Origin: an uncultured Bacilli bacterium
Lineage (GTDB): Bacteria; Bacillota_I; Bacilli_A; RF39; UBA660
DNA length: 7,319 nucleotides
Direction: 5' to 3'
NCBI GenBank assembly: GCA_944359735.1
Contig: CALVTA010000061.1
Coordinates: 1-7,319, forward strand
How positions within the stretch are numbered: the stretch's first letter is position 1; each line of letters opens with the position of its first letter. Shown piece by piece: positions 1 through 4,765 of the stretch. The position numbers and the translations under genes are program-made. The notes under the pieces are model-generated. The model worked only from the letters and a program-made list of their open reading frames with translations. It ran no database searches and was not told where the DNA came from.

Positions 1-163
1 TACCTATAACATTACCTTTACTATCAATAGTAATATCGACTCTAAAAGTATCATCCATAATTAATTTAGAATATTTATAAATATCATCTTCTTTTATAAA
101 ACCATAAGGAATTAATTTATCTTTATCTAATTTTCTCTTTTTAAAAACTTCATCTTCTAACAC
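1..163 (-). CDS. MmcQ/YjbR-like protein, N-terminal part (cut by window edge)
   Basis: The reading frame opens at a GTG (161-163) and runs off the left edge after 54 codons. An AGGAGG ribosome site at 171-176, seven bases upstream, fixes the start; there is no nearby ATG. The protein begins MLEDEVFKKRKLDKDKL and continues through IPYGFIKEDD and a segment resembling a beta strand, FRVDITIDSKGNVIG. From memory this matches the N-terminal extension of Firmicute MmcQ/YjbR proteins, a CyaY-like fold often labelled DNA-binding on weak evidence. The core domain would lie outside the window, so the family call is by resemblance only. It sits 52 bases downstream of the SirTM stop in the same direction and appears to have its own promoter at 186-213. 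Confidence 0.7.
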   Translation of the reverse strand, partial: MLEDEVFKKRKLDKDKLIPYGFIKEDDIYKYSKLIMDDTFRVDITIDSKGNVIG

Positions 164-185
164 AGTAGTTCCTCCTAATAAGTTT

Positions 186-213
186 ATTATATAACAGAAA
201 AGTTCTAAGTAAA
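186..213 (-). promoter_or_regulatory. Candidate promoter of the MmcQ/YjbR-like gene
   Basis: The minus strand shows TTTACT (208-213), a 16-base spacer and a perfect TATAAT (186-191). Transcription would begin near 179, leaving a leader of about 16 bases that carries little beyond the ribosome site. The -35 box matches consensus at four of six positions. This suggests the gene can be expressed apart from the SirTM operon ahead of it, although no strong terminator separates them. Confidence 0.45.
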
Positions 214-215
214 AC

Positions 216-1046
216 CTAGACCTTCATTAACTTATTTATAAATTCATTACAATCTTCCGTCACAAGAATAGATTTATCTTCTAGTTCAAAAGCTGTACCA
301 GAATATCTATCATTTACTCTTAATAACTTAGTATTGAGAAATTTTAAAGTCATCTCTTCAAAAGGAAATCTAATAATAGAAGGAGTATTAAAACCTACAC
401 CTAACTCTATTAAAAGCAGTTTTTTATCTTTATTATCATTAATAAATTTATTATAGTTATCATTTAACTTATGCCAATTATCATCTTCAACAAAGAAAGC
501 ATCTTTTCTTAAATTAACTTCCATCTTCTCTCCACATCTTGGGCAATATGGAACAAGATCAGTTGGTATTTTACAATTCTTATCTTCTTTTAACATTTCT
601 TTAACCATCTCTAAATCATCATAGAGTTTACCATGACAAGAAACTGCACATTGTATTTTTGATAATGATCCTTGTACCTCAAACACTTTATCTTTAGAAA
701 ATCCTGCTTTTAAGAACTGTCCATCAACATTAGTAGTAATAACAAAATAATCTTTATTACTAACAAGTTCATATAGATTTTTATACCCAACTTTAACCTC
801 AATATTATAAAGATAATCTATATGCTTAGCCCAGTAACTCCATCTTTCTTCTTCAGTTTTAAAATTATAAAAACTAGAGGTATACATATCAGTCATTCCA
901 TATTTTTCTACTAATTCAGGAAACTTTTCTTTAAAGTCTTTCTCACCATAATTAATACCACAGGAAGTTGATAAACCTGCACCTGCTCCTATAATAATAG
1001 CATCAGCTTTATCGATTAATTCTTTAATTTCTGAATAATCTTTCAT
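216..1046 (-). CDS. SirTM, macrodomain-linked class M sirtuin (protein ADP-ribosyltransferase)
   Basis: A 276-residue sirtuin of the SirTM class, whose studied members transfer ADP-ribose from NAD+ to a protein (the lipoylated GcvH-L carrier in staphylococci and streptococci) rather than deacetylating. Visible here: the NAD-binding GAGAGLSTSCG (20-30), TTNVDGQF (104-111) with the conserved Asn106 and Asp108, and EVQGS (123-127), where the catalytic His of deacetylase sirtuins is Gln125, the class M hallmark. A zinc knuckle is likely from Cys133 and Cys137 (CxxxC) with Cys168 and Cys171 (CxxC). GVGFNTP (216-222) is the C-terminal nucleotide-binding loop. The ATG at 1044-1046 is chosen because AAGGAGG (1059-1065) lies 12 bases upstream; the frame is open further but only through the neighbouring gene. 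It overlaps the macrodomain gene by 23 bases, which implies translational coupling. No GcvH-L or LplA2 partner lies in the window. Confidence 0.93.
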   Translation of the reverse strand: MKDYSEIKELIDKADAIIIGAGAGLSTSCGINYGEKDFKEKFPELVEKYGMTDMYTSSFYNFKTEEERWSYWAKHIDYLYNIEVKVGYKNLYELVSNKDYFVITTNVDGQFLKAGFSKDKVFEVQGSLSKIQCAVSCHGKLYDDLEMVKEMLKEDKNCKIPTDLVPYCPRCGEKMEVNLRKDAFFVEDDNWHKLNDNYNKFINDNKDKKLLLIELGVGFNTPSIIRFPFEEMTLKFLNTKLLRVNDRYSGTAFELEDKSILVTEDCNEFINKLMKV

Positions 1047-1797
1047 AATAATGTAAATCCTCCTTCGTAAAGACATTAAAGATAACTCTTTCAAAAACAT
1101 TTGGGTATTTCTTTAAATACTCTTTTACTGTTGAAACCGCTATCTTACTTGCTTCATCTTTTGGAAAATTAAATACTCCTGTTGAAACAGATGGAAAAGC
1201 GATAGTCTTAATATCATTTTCTCTTGCTAAATCCAAACAAGAAATATAACAATTCTTTAATTCATTTTTCTCTTTATCTGTTAAATTACCTCTAACTATA
1301 GGACCAACTGTATGAATAACATACTTACTAGGAAGATTATAAGCTAAAGTTTTTCTCGCTTTACCAACATCTTCTTCCTTACCTTGCATTATCTTATTAC
1401 AAGCAAGCCTTAATCTGATCCCTGCATATGTATGAATAGCATTATCAATGCAAGAATGATTAGGAATAAAACAACCAAGTAAAGATGAATTACAAGCATT
1501 AACAATTGCATCTACTCTTAGTATCGTAATATCTCCTAGATAAAGACTTATTTTATCTTCAATTAAATCCAAACCATTAATATCAGTAATATTCTTTTCT
1601 TTTAACTCTAATTGTAATAGTTTATCTTCTAGTTTCAAAATATCTTCACTTATTTCATAAGGACCTCTTATGTTAATAACTCCTCTTAAAAATAATCTCT
1701 TATCTTCATAATTATCAGGTACTTTATAACCTTTAAGTCTTCCATCTTCATTTAAAAAATAATCTAATAATTTATCAACTAATTCCTCTTTATCCAT
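1024..1797 (-). CDS. Zinc-containing macrodomain protein-ADP-ribose hydrolase
   Basis: A 257-residue protein with a helical N-terminal extension of about 80 residues, then a macrodomain. It would remove mono-ADP-ribose added by the SirTM encoded next to it. Visible motifs: GDIT (88-91), DAIVNACNSSLLGCF (96-110), IPNHSCIDNAIHTYAG (111-126), TVGPI (163-167) and the phosphate loop PSVSTGVFNFP (202-212). The C-x4-H-x-C pattern (Cys109, His114, Cys116) is what the Zn-Macro class uses to bind zinc next to the active site. The length matches the SirTM-linked family. The ATG at 1795-1797 is preceded by AAGGA (1806-1810) at an eight-base spacing. Its first eight bases overlap the HxlR stop region and its end overlaps SirTM, so all three are probably on one message. 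Confidence 0.95.
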   Translation of the reverse strand: MDKEELVDKLLDYFLNEDGRLKGYKVPDNYEDKRLFLRGVINIRGPYEISEDILKLEDKLLQLELKEKNITDINGLDLIEDKISLYLGDITILRVDAIVNACNSSLLGCFIPNHSCIDNAIHTYAGIRLRLACNKIMQGKEEDVGKARKTLAYNLPSKYVIHTVGPIVRGNLTDKEKNELKNCYISCLDLARENDIKTIAFPSVSTGVFNFPKDEASKIAVSTVKEYLKKYPNVFERVIFNVFTKEDLHYYERLFRN

Positions 1798-2119
1798 TTT
1801 TATTATCCTTATCTTTATATTTTTCCCCAAATACTTTCATACACTCTAAAACATTTTTTAACTCTTTACCTTTTTCAGTTAAGGAGTACTCTACCTTAGG
1901 AGGTACTACTGGATATACTTTTCTTAGAACTATCCCATCTTTTTCTAAATCTCTTAAATTTTCTGTTAGGACTTTAGCAGATATACCAACAACACTTCTT
2001 GATAATTCATTATATCTTTTAGTACCAGTTAATAAATCTCTTAAAATAATTATTTTCCATTTATTACCTATAATAGAGGCTGTATATTCAACAGGACAAT
2101 TTGTATAAGTTTTTGCCAT
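1790..2119 (-). CDS. HxlR-family winged-helix regulator with N-terminal sensing-type cysteine
   Basis: A 109-residue single-domain HxlR/DUF24 transcription factor, likely a dimer. It carries the family signature near the N-terminus, CPVEYT (8-13), then GNKWKIIILRDLL (18-30), the recognition region RYNELSRSVVGISAKVL (35-51) and the wing VPPKVEYSLTEKG (72-84). Cys8 sits where YodB, CatR, QorR and HypR have the cysteine that reacts with quinones, diamide or hypochlorite; a second cysteine is at position 93. A thiol switch is therefore plausible but inferred. The ATG at 2117-2119 has AGGAG (2129-2133) nine bases upstream; an upstream TTG at 2126-2128 abuts the ribosome site and is unlikely. It heads the macrodomain and SirTM operon, overlapping the next gene by eight bases, and likely controls its own promoter through palindromes at 2136-2200. 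Confidence 0.94.
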   Translation of the reverse strand: MAKTYTNCPVEYTASIIGNKWKIIILRDLLTGTKRYNELSRSVVGISAKVLTENLRDLEKDGIVLRKVYPVVPPKVEYSLTEKGKELKNVLECMKVFGEKYKDKDNKNG

Positions 2120-2135
2120 ATTTATCAACTCCTAC

Positions 2136-2155
2136 AGTAATTATAAAACATTACT
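2136..2155. promoter_or_regulatory. Inverted repeat around the HxlR -10 box
   Basis: AGTAAT and ATTACT arms separated by eight bases enclose the -10 element. A protein bound here would block RNA polymerase. The AGTA/TACT half-sites resemble those reported for YodB-type HxlR regulators, so HxlR autorepression is the simplest reading; it is an inference. Confidence 0.4.
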
Positions 2156-2168
2156 TTCTAAATTGATA
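2140..2168 (-). promoter_or_regulatory. Candidate promoter of the HxlR-macrodomain-SirTM operon
   Basis: A perfect TATAAT (2140-2145) lies 21 bases upstream of the HxlR start. Seventeen bases further upstream the -35 position reads TATCAA (2163-2168), a poor match, which is common for promoters controlled by an activator or repressor. Palindromes flank both the -10 and the region above the -35. Confidence 0.5.
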
Positions 2169-2178
2169 GTATGCACTT

Positions 2179-2200
2179 TTTAGTAAGTATAACTACTAAA
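2179..2200. promoter_or_regulatory. 22-bp near-palindrome upstream of the HxlR promoter (candidate operator)
   Basis: Arms TTTAGTA (2179-2185) and TACTAAA (2194-2200) are perfect inverted repeats, and the two central pairs also match, so 9 of 11 base pairs are symmetric. It lies ten bases upstream of the -35 position, between the terminator of the preceding gene and the operon promoter. No T-run follows on the minus strand, so it is not a terminator. An HxlR dimer is the most likely ligand given the adjacent gene and the AGTA/TACT half-sites. Confidence 0.55.
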
Positions 2201-2202
2201 CA

Positions 2203-2234
2203 AAATAAAAAGACTGTTAAATAATCACAATCTT
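2203..2234 (-). terminator. Intrinsic terminator after the ABM-domain gene
   Basis: On the minus strand AAGATTGT (2227-2234) pairs with ACAGTCTT (2210-2217), eight pairs with one T-G wobble, over a nine-base loop, followed by a T-rich run. The 5' arm overlaps the last bases of the ABM stop codon. It separates that gene from the HxlR operon. Confidence 0.65.
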
Positions 2235-2530
2235 TACTTTTCTTTAAAAACAAACTGTTCTACTCTCATATGAAGATTATATTTATCTCTTAAATTAGCA
2301 ATTTCACTCATCATTTCTGTTTTATGATGTTTATCTAAAGCTTCTTCATTTTCCCATCTATCTATTAATAGAACTGTTTCTTCATCATCCATTGGAAAGA
2401 AATATTCATATTTTAAATTCCCTTCTTCATTTCTTATTCTTTCTACAAGTCCACTTTTTACCATTTCTTTAGCAAAAGCTCTTGCACTACCATTTTTACC
2501 TTTATAATATATATTTATAGTTAAACTCAT
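2234..2530 (-). CDS. ABM-domain protein, putative quinol monooxygenase (YgiN-like)
   Basis: A 98-residue protein of the antibiotic biosynthesis monooxygenase superfamily, a cofactor-free dimeric ferredoxin-like fold. It covers one whole domain: the first strand LTINIYYKGK (3-12), a helix SARAFAKEMVKSGLVERIR (15-33), the characteristic EEGNLKYEYF (35-44), the strand VLLIDRWEN (53-61) and ALDKHHKTEMM (64-74). Homologues include quinol monooxygenase YgiN and AI-2 processing LsrG, but substrate cannot be predicted from this fold. The ATG at 2528-2530 has AAAGGAGG (2536-2543) five bases upstream. It lies between the XRE regulator and the HxlR operon; a role in quinone or electrophile handling fits a thiol-sensing neighbour but is inference. 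Confidence 0.9.
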   Translation of the reverse strand: MSLTINIYYKGKNGSARAFAKEMVKSGLVERIRNEEGNLKYEYFFPMDDEETVLLIDRWENEEALDKHHKTEMMSEIANLRDKYNLHMRVEQFVFKEK

Positions 2531-2551
2531 TTTTTCCTCCTTTATTTTAAG

Positions 2552-2579
2552 TTATTAATATCTATAGTAACAGAGTCAA
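2552..2579 (-). promoter_or_regulatory. Candidate promoter of the ABM-domain gene
   Basis: TTGACT (2574-2579) is a five-of-six -35 box, followed after 16 bases by the weak -10 TAATAA (2552-2557). The spacer contains CTATAG (2562-2567), reminiscent of half-sites in MerR-type operators, but the second half is not preserved. A long inverted repeat (2578-2605) abuts and overlaps the -35 box. Confidence 0.4.
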
Positions 2580-2605
2580 GTTTTAGAAAATTTATTCCAA
2601 AACTT
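2578..2605. repeat. 28-bp inverted repeat touching the -35 box of the ABM gene
   Basis: On the plus strand AAGTTTTAGAA (2578-2588) and TTCCAAAACTT (2595-2605) form eleven pairs, one of them a G-T wobble in one strand's RNA, over a six-base AT loop. On the minus strand no T-run follows, so it is a poor terminator for the XRE gene. Its overlap with the -35 box suggests an operator, perhaps for the adjacent XRE regulator; on the plus strand a T-rich stretch follows, so termination of antisense transcripts is an alternative. Confidence 0.5.
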
Positions 2606-2658
2606 ATATATTTTTCTTAATTTTAGAACTAACATCATATAAATATATTAAATAAACA

Positions 2659-3108
2659 CTATTTTTTATCCTTCCACTCATGATAAAGAATATCTTTTAA
2701 AACTAACATACTATCTTGTTCATTATATCCATACTCGCTAGATAAACTATCAAGCATCATTCTAATTCCTTTAGCATATTTAGATATATCTACCTCTTTT
2801 TGATATGTTACTAATACTGGATATTTCTTACCCCAAGCATTAGTCCAATTAATTTTTTCTTCCTTCGTTTCATCAGTATTTTTAATAATTTCTTCTATCT
2901 CTTTTAAATCTATATCAAACTCTATTAACTCATCTAAAGATAAATTATATAATTTTGAAAGTTTTTTTGACTGATAAATATCTGGAATAGTCTCATTTGT
3001 TTCCCATTTTGAAATAGTTTGCCTACTAACCCCTAACTTCTCTGCAACTTTTTCTTGTGATAAGCCAGCTCTCTTTCTCGCTTCAAACAAATTATTTCCT
3101 AAGCTCAT
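2659..3108 (-). CDS. XRE-family helix-turn-helix regulator
   Basis: A 149-residue protein with an N-terminal HTH_3/Cro-CI domain (about 5-62). LSQEKVAEKLGVSRQTISKW (16-35) is the helix-turn-helix. The rest (about 66-149) is acidic then aromatic, with INWTNAWGKKYPVL (86-99) and a helical tail; I recognise this layout from many Firmicute XRE proteins, with no known ligand or enzymatic domain. The ATG at 3106-3108 has GGAGG (3117-3121) eight bases upstream; a TTG at 3121-3123 overlaps the ribosome site and is excluded. It is read before the ABM gene, 128 bases apart, and could regulate itself, that gene, or both. A CTTA-N6-TAAG repeat at 3187-3200 in its upstream region is a possible but weak operator. 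Confidence 0.94.
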   Translation of the reverse strand: MSLGNNLFEARKRAGLSQEKVAEKLGVSRQTISKWETNETIPDIYQSKKLSKLYNLSLDELIEFDIDLKEIEEIIKNTDETKEEKINWTNAWGKKYPVLVTYQKEVDISKYAKGIRMMLDSLSSEYGYNEQDSMLVLKDILYHEWKDKK

Positions 3109-3210
3109 TATATCTACCTCCAAATTAAGCTTACTATTTTAAACTAATTTTTTCTATCAACTATATTTTATATTTTGGCTAGTTTTCTTAACACACTAAG
3201 CATATATACT

Positions 3211-3271
3211 AAAAAATAAAGGAATCTATATTTCAAATTACTCTATATCAAAATTAGAAAATTCCTTTATT
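3211..3271 (-). terminator. Intrinsic terminator overlapping the end of the small membrane protein gene
   Basis: The arms AATAAAGGAAT (minus strand, 3261-3271) and ATTCCTTTATT (3215-3225) pair perfectly over 11 bases, with the T-run at 3211-3216. The 35-base loop (3226-3260) holds a second imperfect stem, TTTC-T-AATT with AATT-T-GAAA. The 5' arm lies inside the last codons of the gene (Lys-Gly-Ile-Phe). It closes the lipoprotein, ClbS and membrane protein operon. Confidence 0.7.
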
Positions 3272-3559
3272 ATATTTAAATTGACCATAAAGTAGAAAAA
3301 CTAGACCAATGATAACACCTACTAAAGTAATAATCCATAGACTTCCAATATCAAAAATTATTTGTAAAATAACAGTTATAGTTAAACTAACTCCTATTAT
3401 TATTGTTCCAAGCCCCATTGTTTCTCCATATTTCTTAGAATTTTCTTTTGTAATTCTTGTTCTATTATACCAATGAATAGAAGAAATATTTCCCTTATAA
3501 TTTAATACTCCTAAAATTATAATACAGATACCAAAAATTAACATAAATACATATTCCAT
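3254..3559 (-). CDS. Small three-helix membrane protein (DUF3784-like)
   Basis: A 101-residue integral membrane protein with hydrophobic segments at about 3-20, 48-69 and 73-92. Between the first and second is a polar loop, ISSIHWYNRTRITKEN (25-40), then KKYGETMGLGTIIIG (42-56). This HWYNR and YG...GLG pattern recurs in small Firmicute membrane proteins related to DUF3784 and SdpI-type proteins, but I cannot name an exact family and no function is established. The ATG at 3557-3559 has AAGAGG (3568-3573) eight bases upstream. It follows the ClbS-like gene by 36 bases with no terminator between them, so it is probably the last gene of that operon. Confidence 0.8.
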   Translation of the reverse strand: MEYVFMLIFGICIIILGVLNYKGNISSIHWYNRTRITKENSKKYGETMGLGTIIIGVSLTITVILQIIFDIGSLWIITLVGVIIGLVFLLYGQFKYNKGIF

Positions 3560-3595
3560 AATCTTAACCTCTTACTTTCCAGTTACTACTAATAA

Positions 3596-4105
3596 TTATT
3601 TATTATTCTTTTTCCATTTCCTATTTTTACCTCTAAAGTTTTTAAAATTAGCAACTGTATTTAAATGAACTAATCTACAAACACTAAACACTTTACCATT
3701 TGTTTTAGCCCAGTTTCTTTTACCATCTGTAAATAATTCTTCATCAGACAAATTATTTATTAATTCAATAATACCATCTACTTTTTGATTAAAGTTATCA
3801 ACTAATTCATTTAAAGAATAATTATTATATTTATCATAGAAAATTTTATATAACCAATCTAAATCATTCCATTTCCATTCAGTAGCAAGTGGAGTTTCAT
3901 TTATTCCCTTTTGCTCTTCATTTTCCCAAGACAAAACTAAATCCATCCAACCAATACAAAATGCTAACATCTGATAAGGACTATACCCTATTTCTTTATC
4001 AACTTTATTTATAGATGACTCTTCAATATTAGAATATTCTTCTATAAATAACTTTGAATTATCTTTAATAGCTTCTATCAGTTCTAATTTATTATTATAT
4101 TTCAT
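3596..4105 (-). CDS. ClbS/DfsB-family four-helix bundle protein (DUF1706)
   Basis: A full-length 169-residue member of the ClbS/DfsB family, a DinB-like helical bundle. Family marks: YSPYQMLAFCIGWMDLVLSW (41-60), KWNDLDWLYKIFYDKY (78-93), LSDEELF (119-125) and HLNTVANFKNFRGKNRKWKK (147-166). ClbS of Escherichia coli protects colibactin producers by hydrolysing the toxin's cyclopropane warhead; DfsB, the other founding member, is named for a DNA-damage-related bundle. Whether this homologue acts on a cyclopropane compound is unknown, since most members are uncharacterised and widespread in bacteria without colibactin. The ATG at 4103-4105 has GAGGTG (4113-4118) seven bases upstream. It sits 32 bases after the lipoprotein gene and likely shares its promoter. 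Confidence 0.92.
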   Translation of the reverse strand: MKYNNKLELIEAIKDNSKLFIEEYSNIEESSINKVDKEIGYSPYQMLAFCIGWMDLVLSWENEEQKGINETPLATEWKWNDLDWLYKIFYDKYNNYSLNELVDNFNQKVDGIIELINNLSDEELFTDGKRNWAKTNGKVFSVCRLVHLNTVANFKNFRGKNRKWKKNNK

Positions 4106-4137
4106 AATTTAACACCTCATATTTTTATATTCGATAA

Positions 4138-4590
4138 TTATTTAATAGTAAATTCTGCTGATACATAAAATTTTTGTTCTTCTTCATTTTCAAAATAAAC
4201 TTCTTTAATTATTCTATAATCTCCTTTTGCTAATTTTCCATATTCATGTTCCCACTTTAACTCAATTTCTTCTTTAGAATTTTGCTTTACTCCCCAAAGC
4301 GGTTCATTAAAATATAATTCAACATTAATTTTATGCCACTCATTATCTTTTTTTATTTCAATTTCATAAACTTCATCATAACGAAGTAATTCATCACTAT
4401 CATTTGTTAAAACTAATGTAACACCAGTATTTTTCAATGTTCCATCTTTAATGGACAATGAAACATCCTCCTTATTACTAATTTCAATATCCGATACACC
4501 ACCTACATCAAAAGTATTACTTGATTCACATCCAGTAATTCCTAATACTATAACTCCACATAGTAGAATAGTTAATATTGTCTTTCTCAT
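4138..4590 (-). CDS. Lipoprotein with bacterial Ig-like domain
   Basis: A 150-residue secreted lipoprotein. The signal peptide is MRKTILTILLCGVIVLG followed by the lipobox ITGC, with Cys21 as the lipidated residue. After a short linker the domain starts near residue 43: VSLSIKDGTLKNTGVTLVLT (43-62), then YEIEIKKDNEWHKI (75-88), ELKWEHEYGKLAKGDYRIIK (110-129). This is the Ig-like fold found alone or as a tail in many Firmicute lipoproteins (Pfam Big_14-type, by resemblance). No catalytic residues are evident; a surface binding or sensing role is possible. Two ATGs are available: the one at 4588-4590 is seven bases from GGAGG (4598-4602), the one at 4594-4596 only one base away, so the shorter form is chosen. 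It is the first gene after the promoter at 4610-4637. Confidence 0.88.
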   Translation of the reverse strand: MRKTILTILLCGVIVLGITGCESSNTFDVGGVSDIEISNKEDVSLSIKDGTLKNTGVTLVLTNDSDELLRYDEVYEIEIKKDNEWHKINVELYFNEPLWGVKQNSKEEIELKWEHEYGKLAKGDYRIIKEVYFENEEEQKFYVSAEFTIK

Positions 4591-4609
4591 AATCATTCCT
4601 CCATCTCAT

Positions 4610-4637
4610 TTTATATCAAACCATTAATTTATTTCAA
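4610..4637 (-). promoter_or_regulatory. Promoter of the lipoprotein-ClbS-membrane protein operon
   Basis: TTGAAA (4632-4637), a 16-base spacer, then TATAAA (4610-4615) preceded by the extended -10 TG (4617-4618). Both boxes match consensus at five of six positions. The predicted start near 4603 gives a leader of only about a dozen bases, essentially the ribosome site. Confidence 0.55.
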
Positions 4638-4641
4638 AAAT

Positions 4642-4737
4642 TTATAATAAAACTGCTATGACAAAAGCAATTATTAAGGGGACAAGTACAAAAATTATAC
4701 AAAATACGCCAACAATAATTATATAAGTTCTTATCCT
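4642..4737 (-). other. Possible small hydrophobic reading frame without a standard start
   Basis: Between the DUF3592 gene and the lipoprotein, a frame reads KKRIRTYIIIVGVFCII then FVLVPLIIAFVIAVLL and a TAA stop at 4642-4644. It has the basic-then-hydrophobic layout of a single membrane segment. An AAGGA precedes it, but no ATG, GTG or TTG in frame lies between the upstream TAG and the hydrophobic run, so it is either started unconventionally, a remnant of a lost gene, or chance. The frame overlaps the -35 side of the lipoprotein promoter region only marginally. Confidence 0.2.
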
Positions 4738-4765
4738 TTTTTTGCTATTTCAAAGTCTTTAATAA

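Noticed and set aside
204..220. Weak hairpin TCTAGG-TTTTA-CTTAGA at the SirTM stop, as a terminator
   Set aside because: Six pairs including a wobble, followed only by a short ACTTTTC; too weak to call, and it overlaps the -35 box of the next gene.
1047..1100. Longer N-terminus for SirTM starting at 1100
   Set aside because: The extra 18 residues lie within the macrodomain gene, have no ribosome site and are absent from the sirtuin fold start; the ATG at 1044-1046 follows an AAGGAGG.
2552..2579. MerR-type operator between -35 and -10 of the ABM gene
   Set aside because: Only one CTATAG half-site is recognisable, the spacer is 16 rather than 19-20 bases, and no MerR gene lies in the window.
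3109..3253. Promoter for the XRE gene
   Set aside because: Several partial boxes exist (for example TATAAA with a poor -35), but none combines acceptable boxes and spacing, so no position is asserted.
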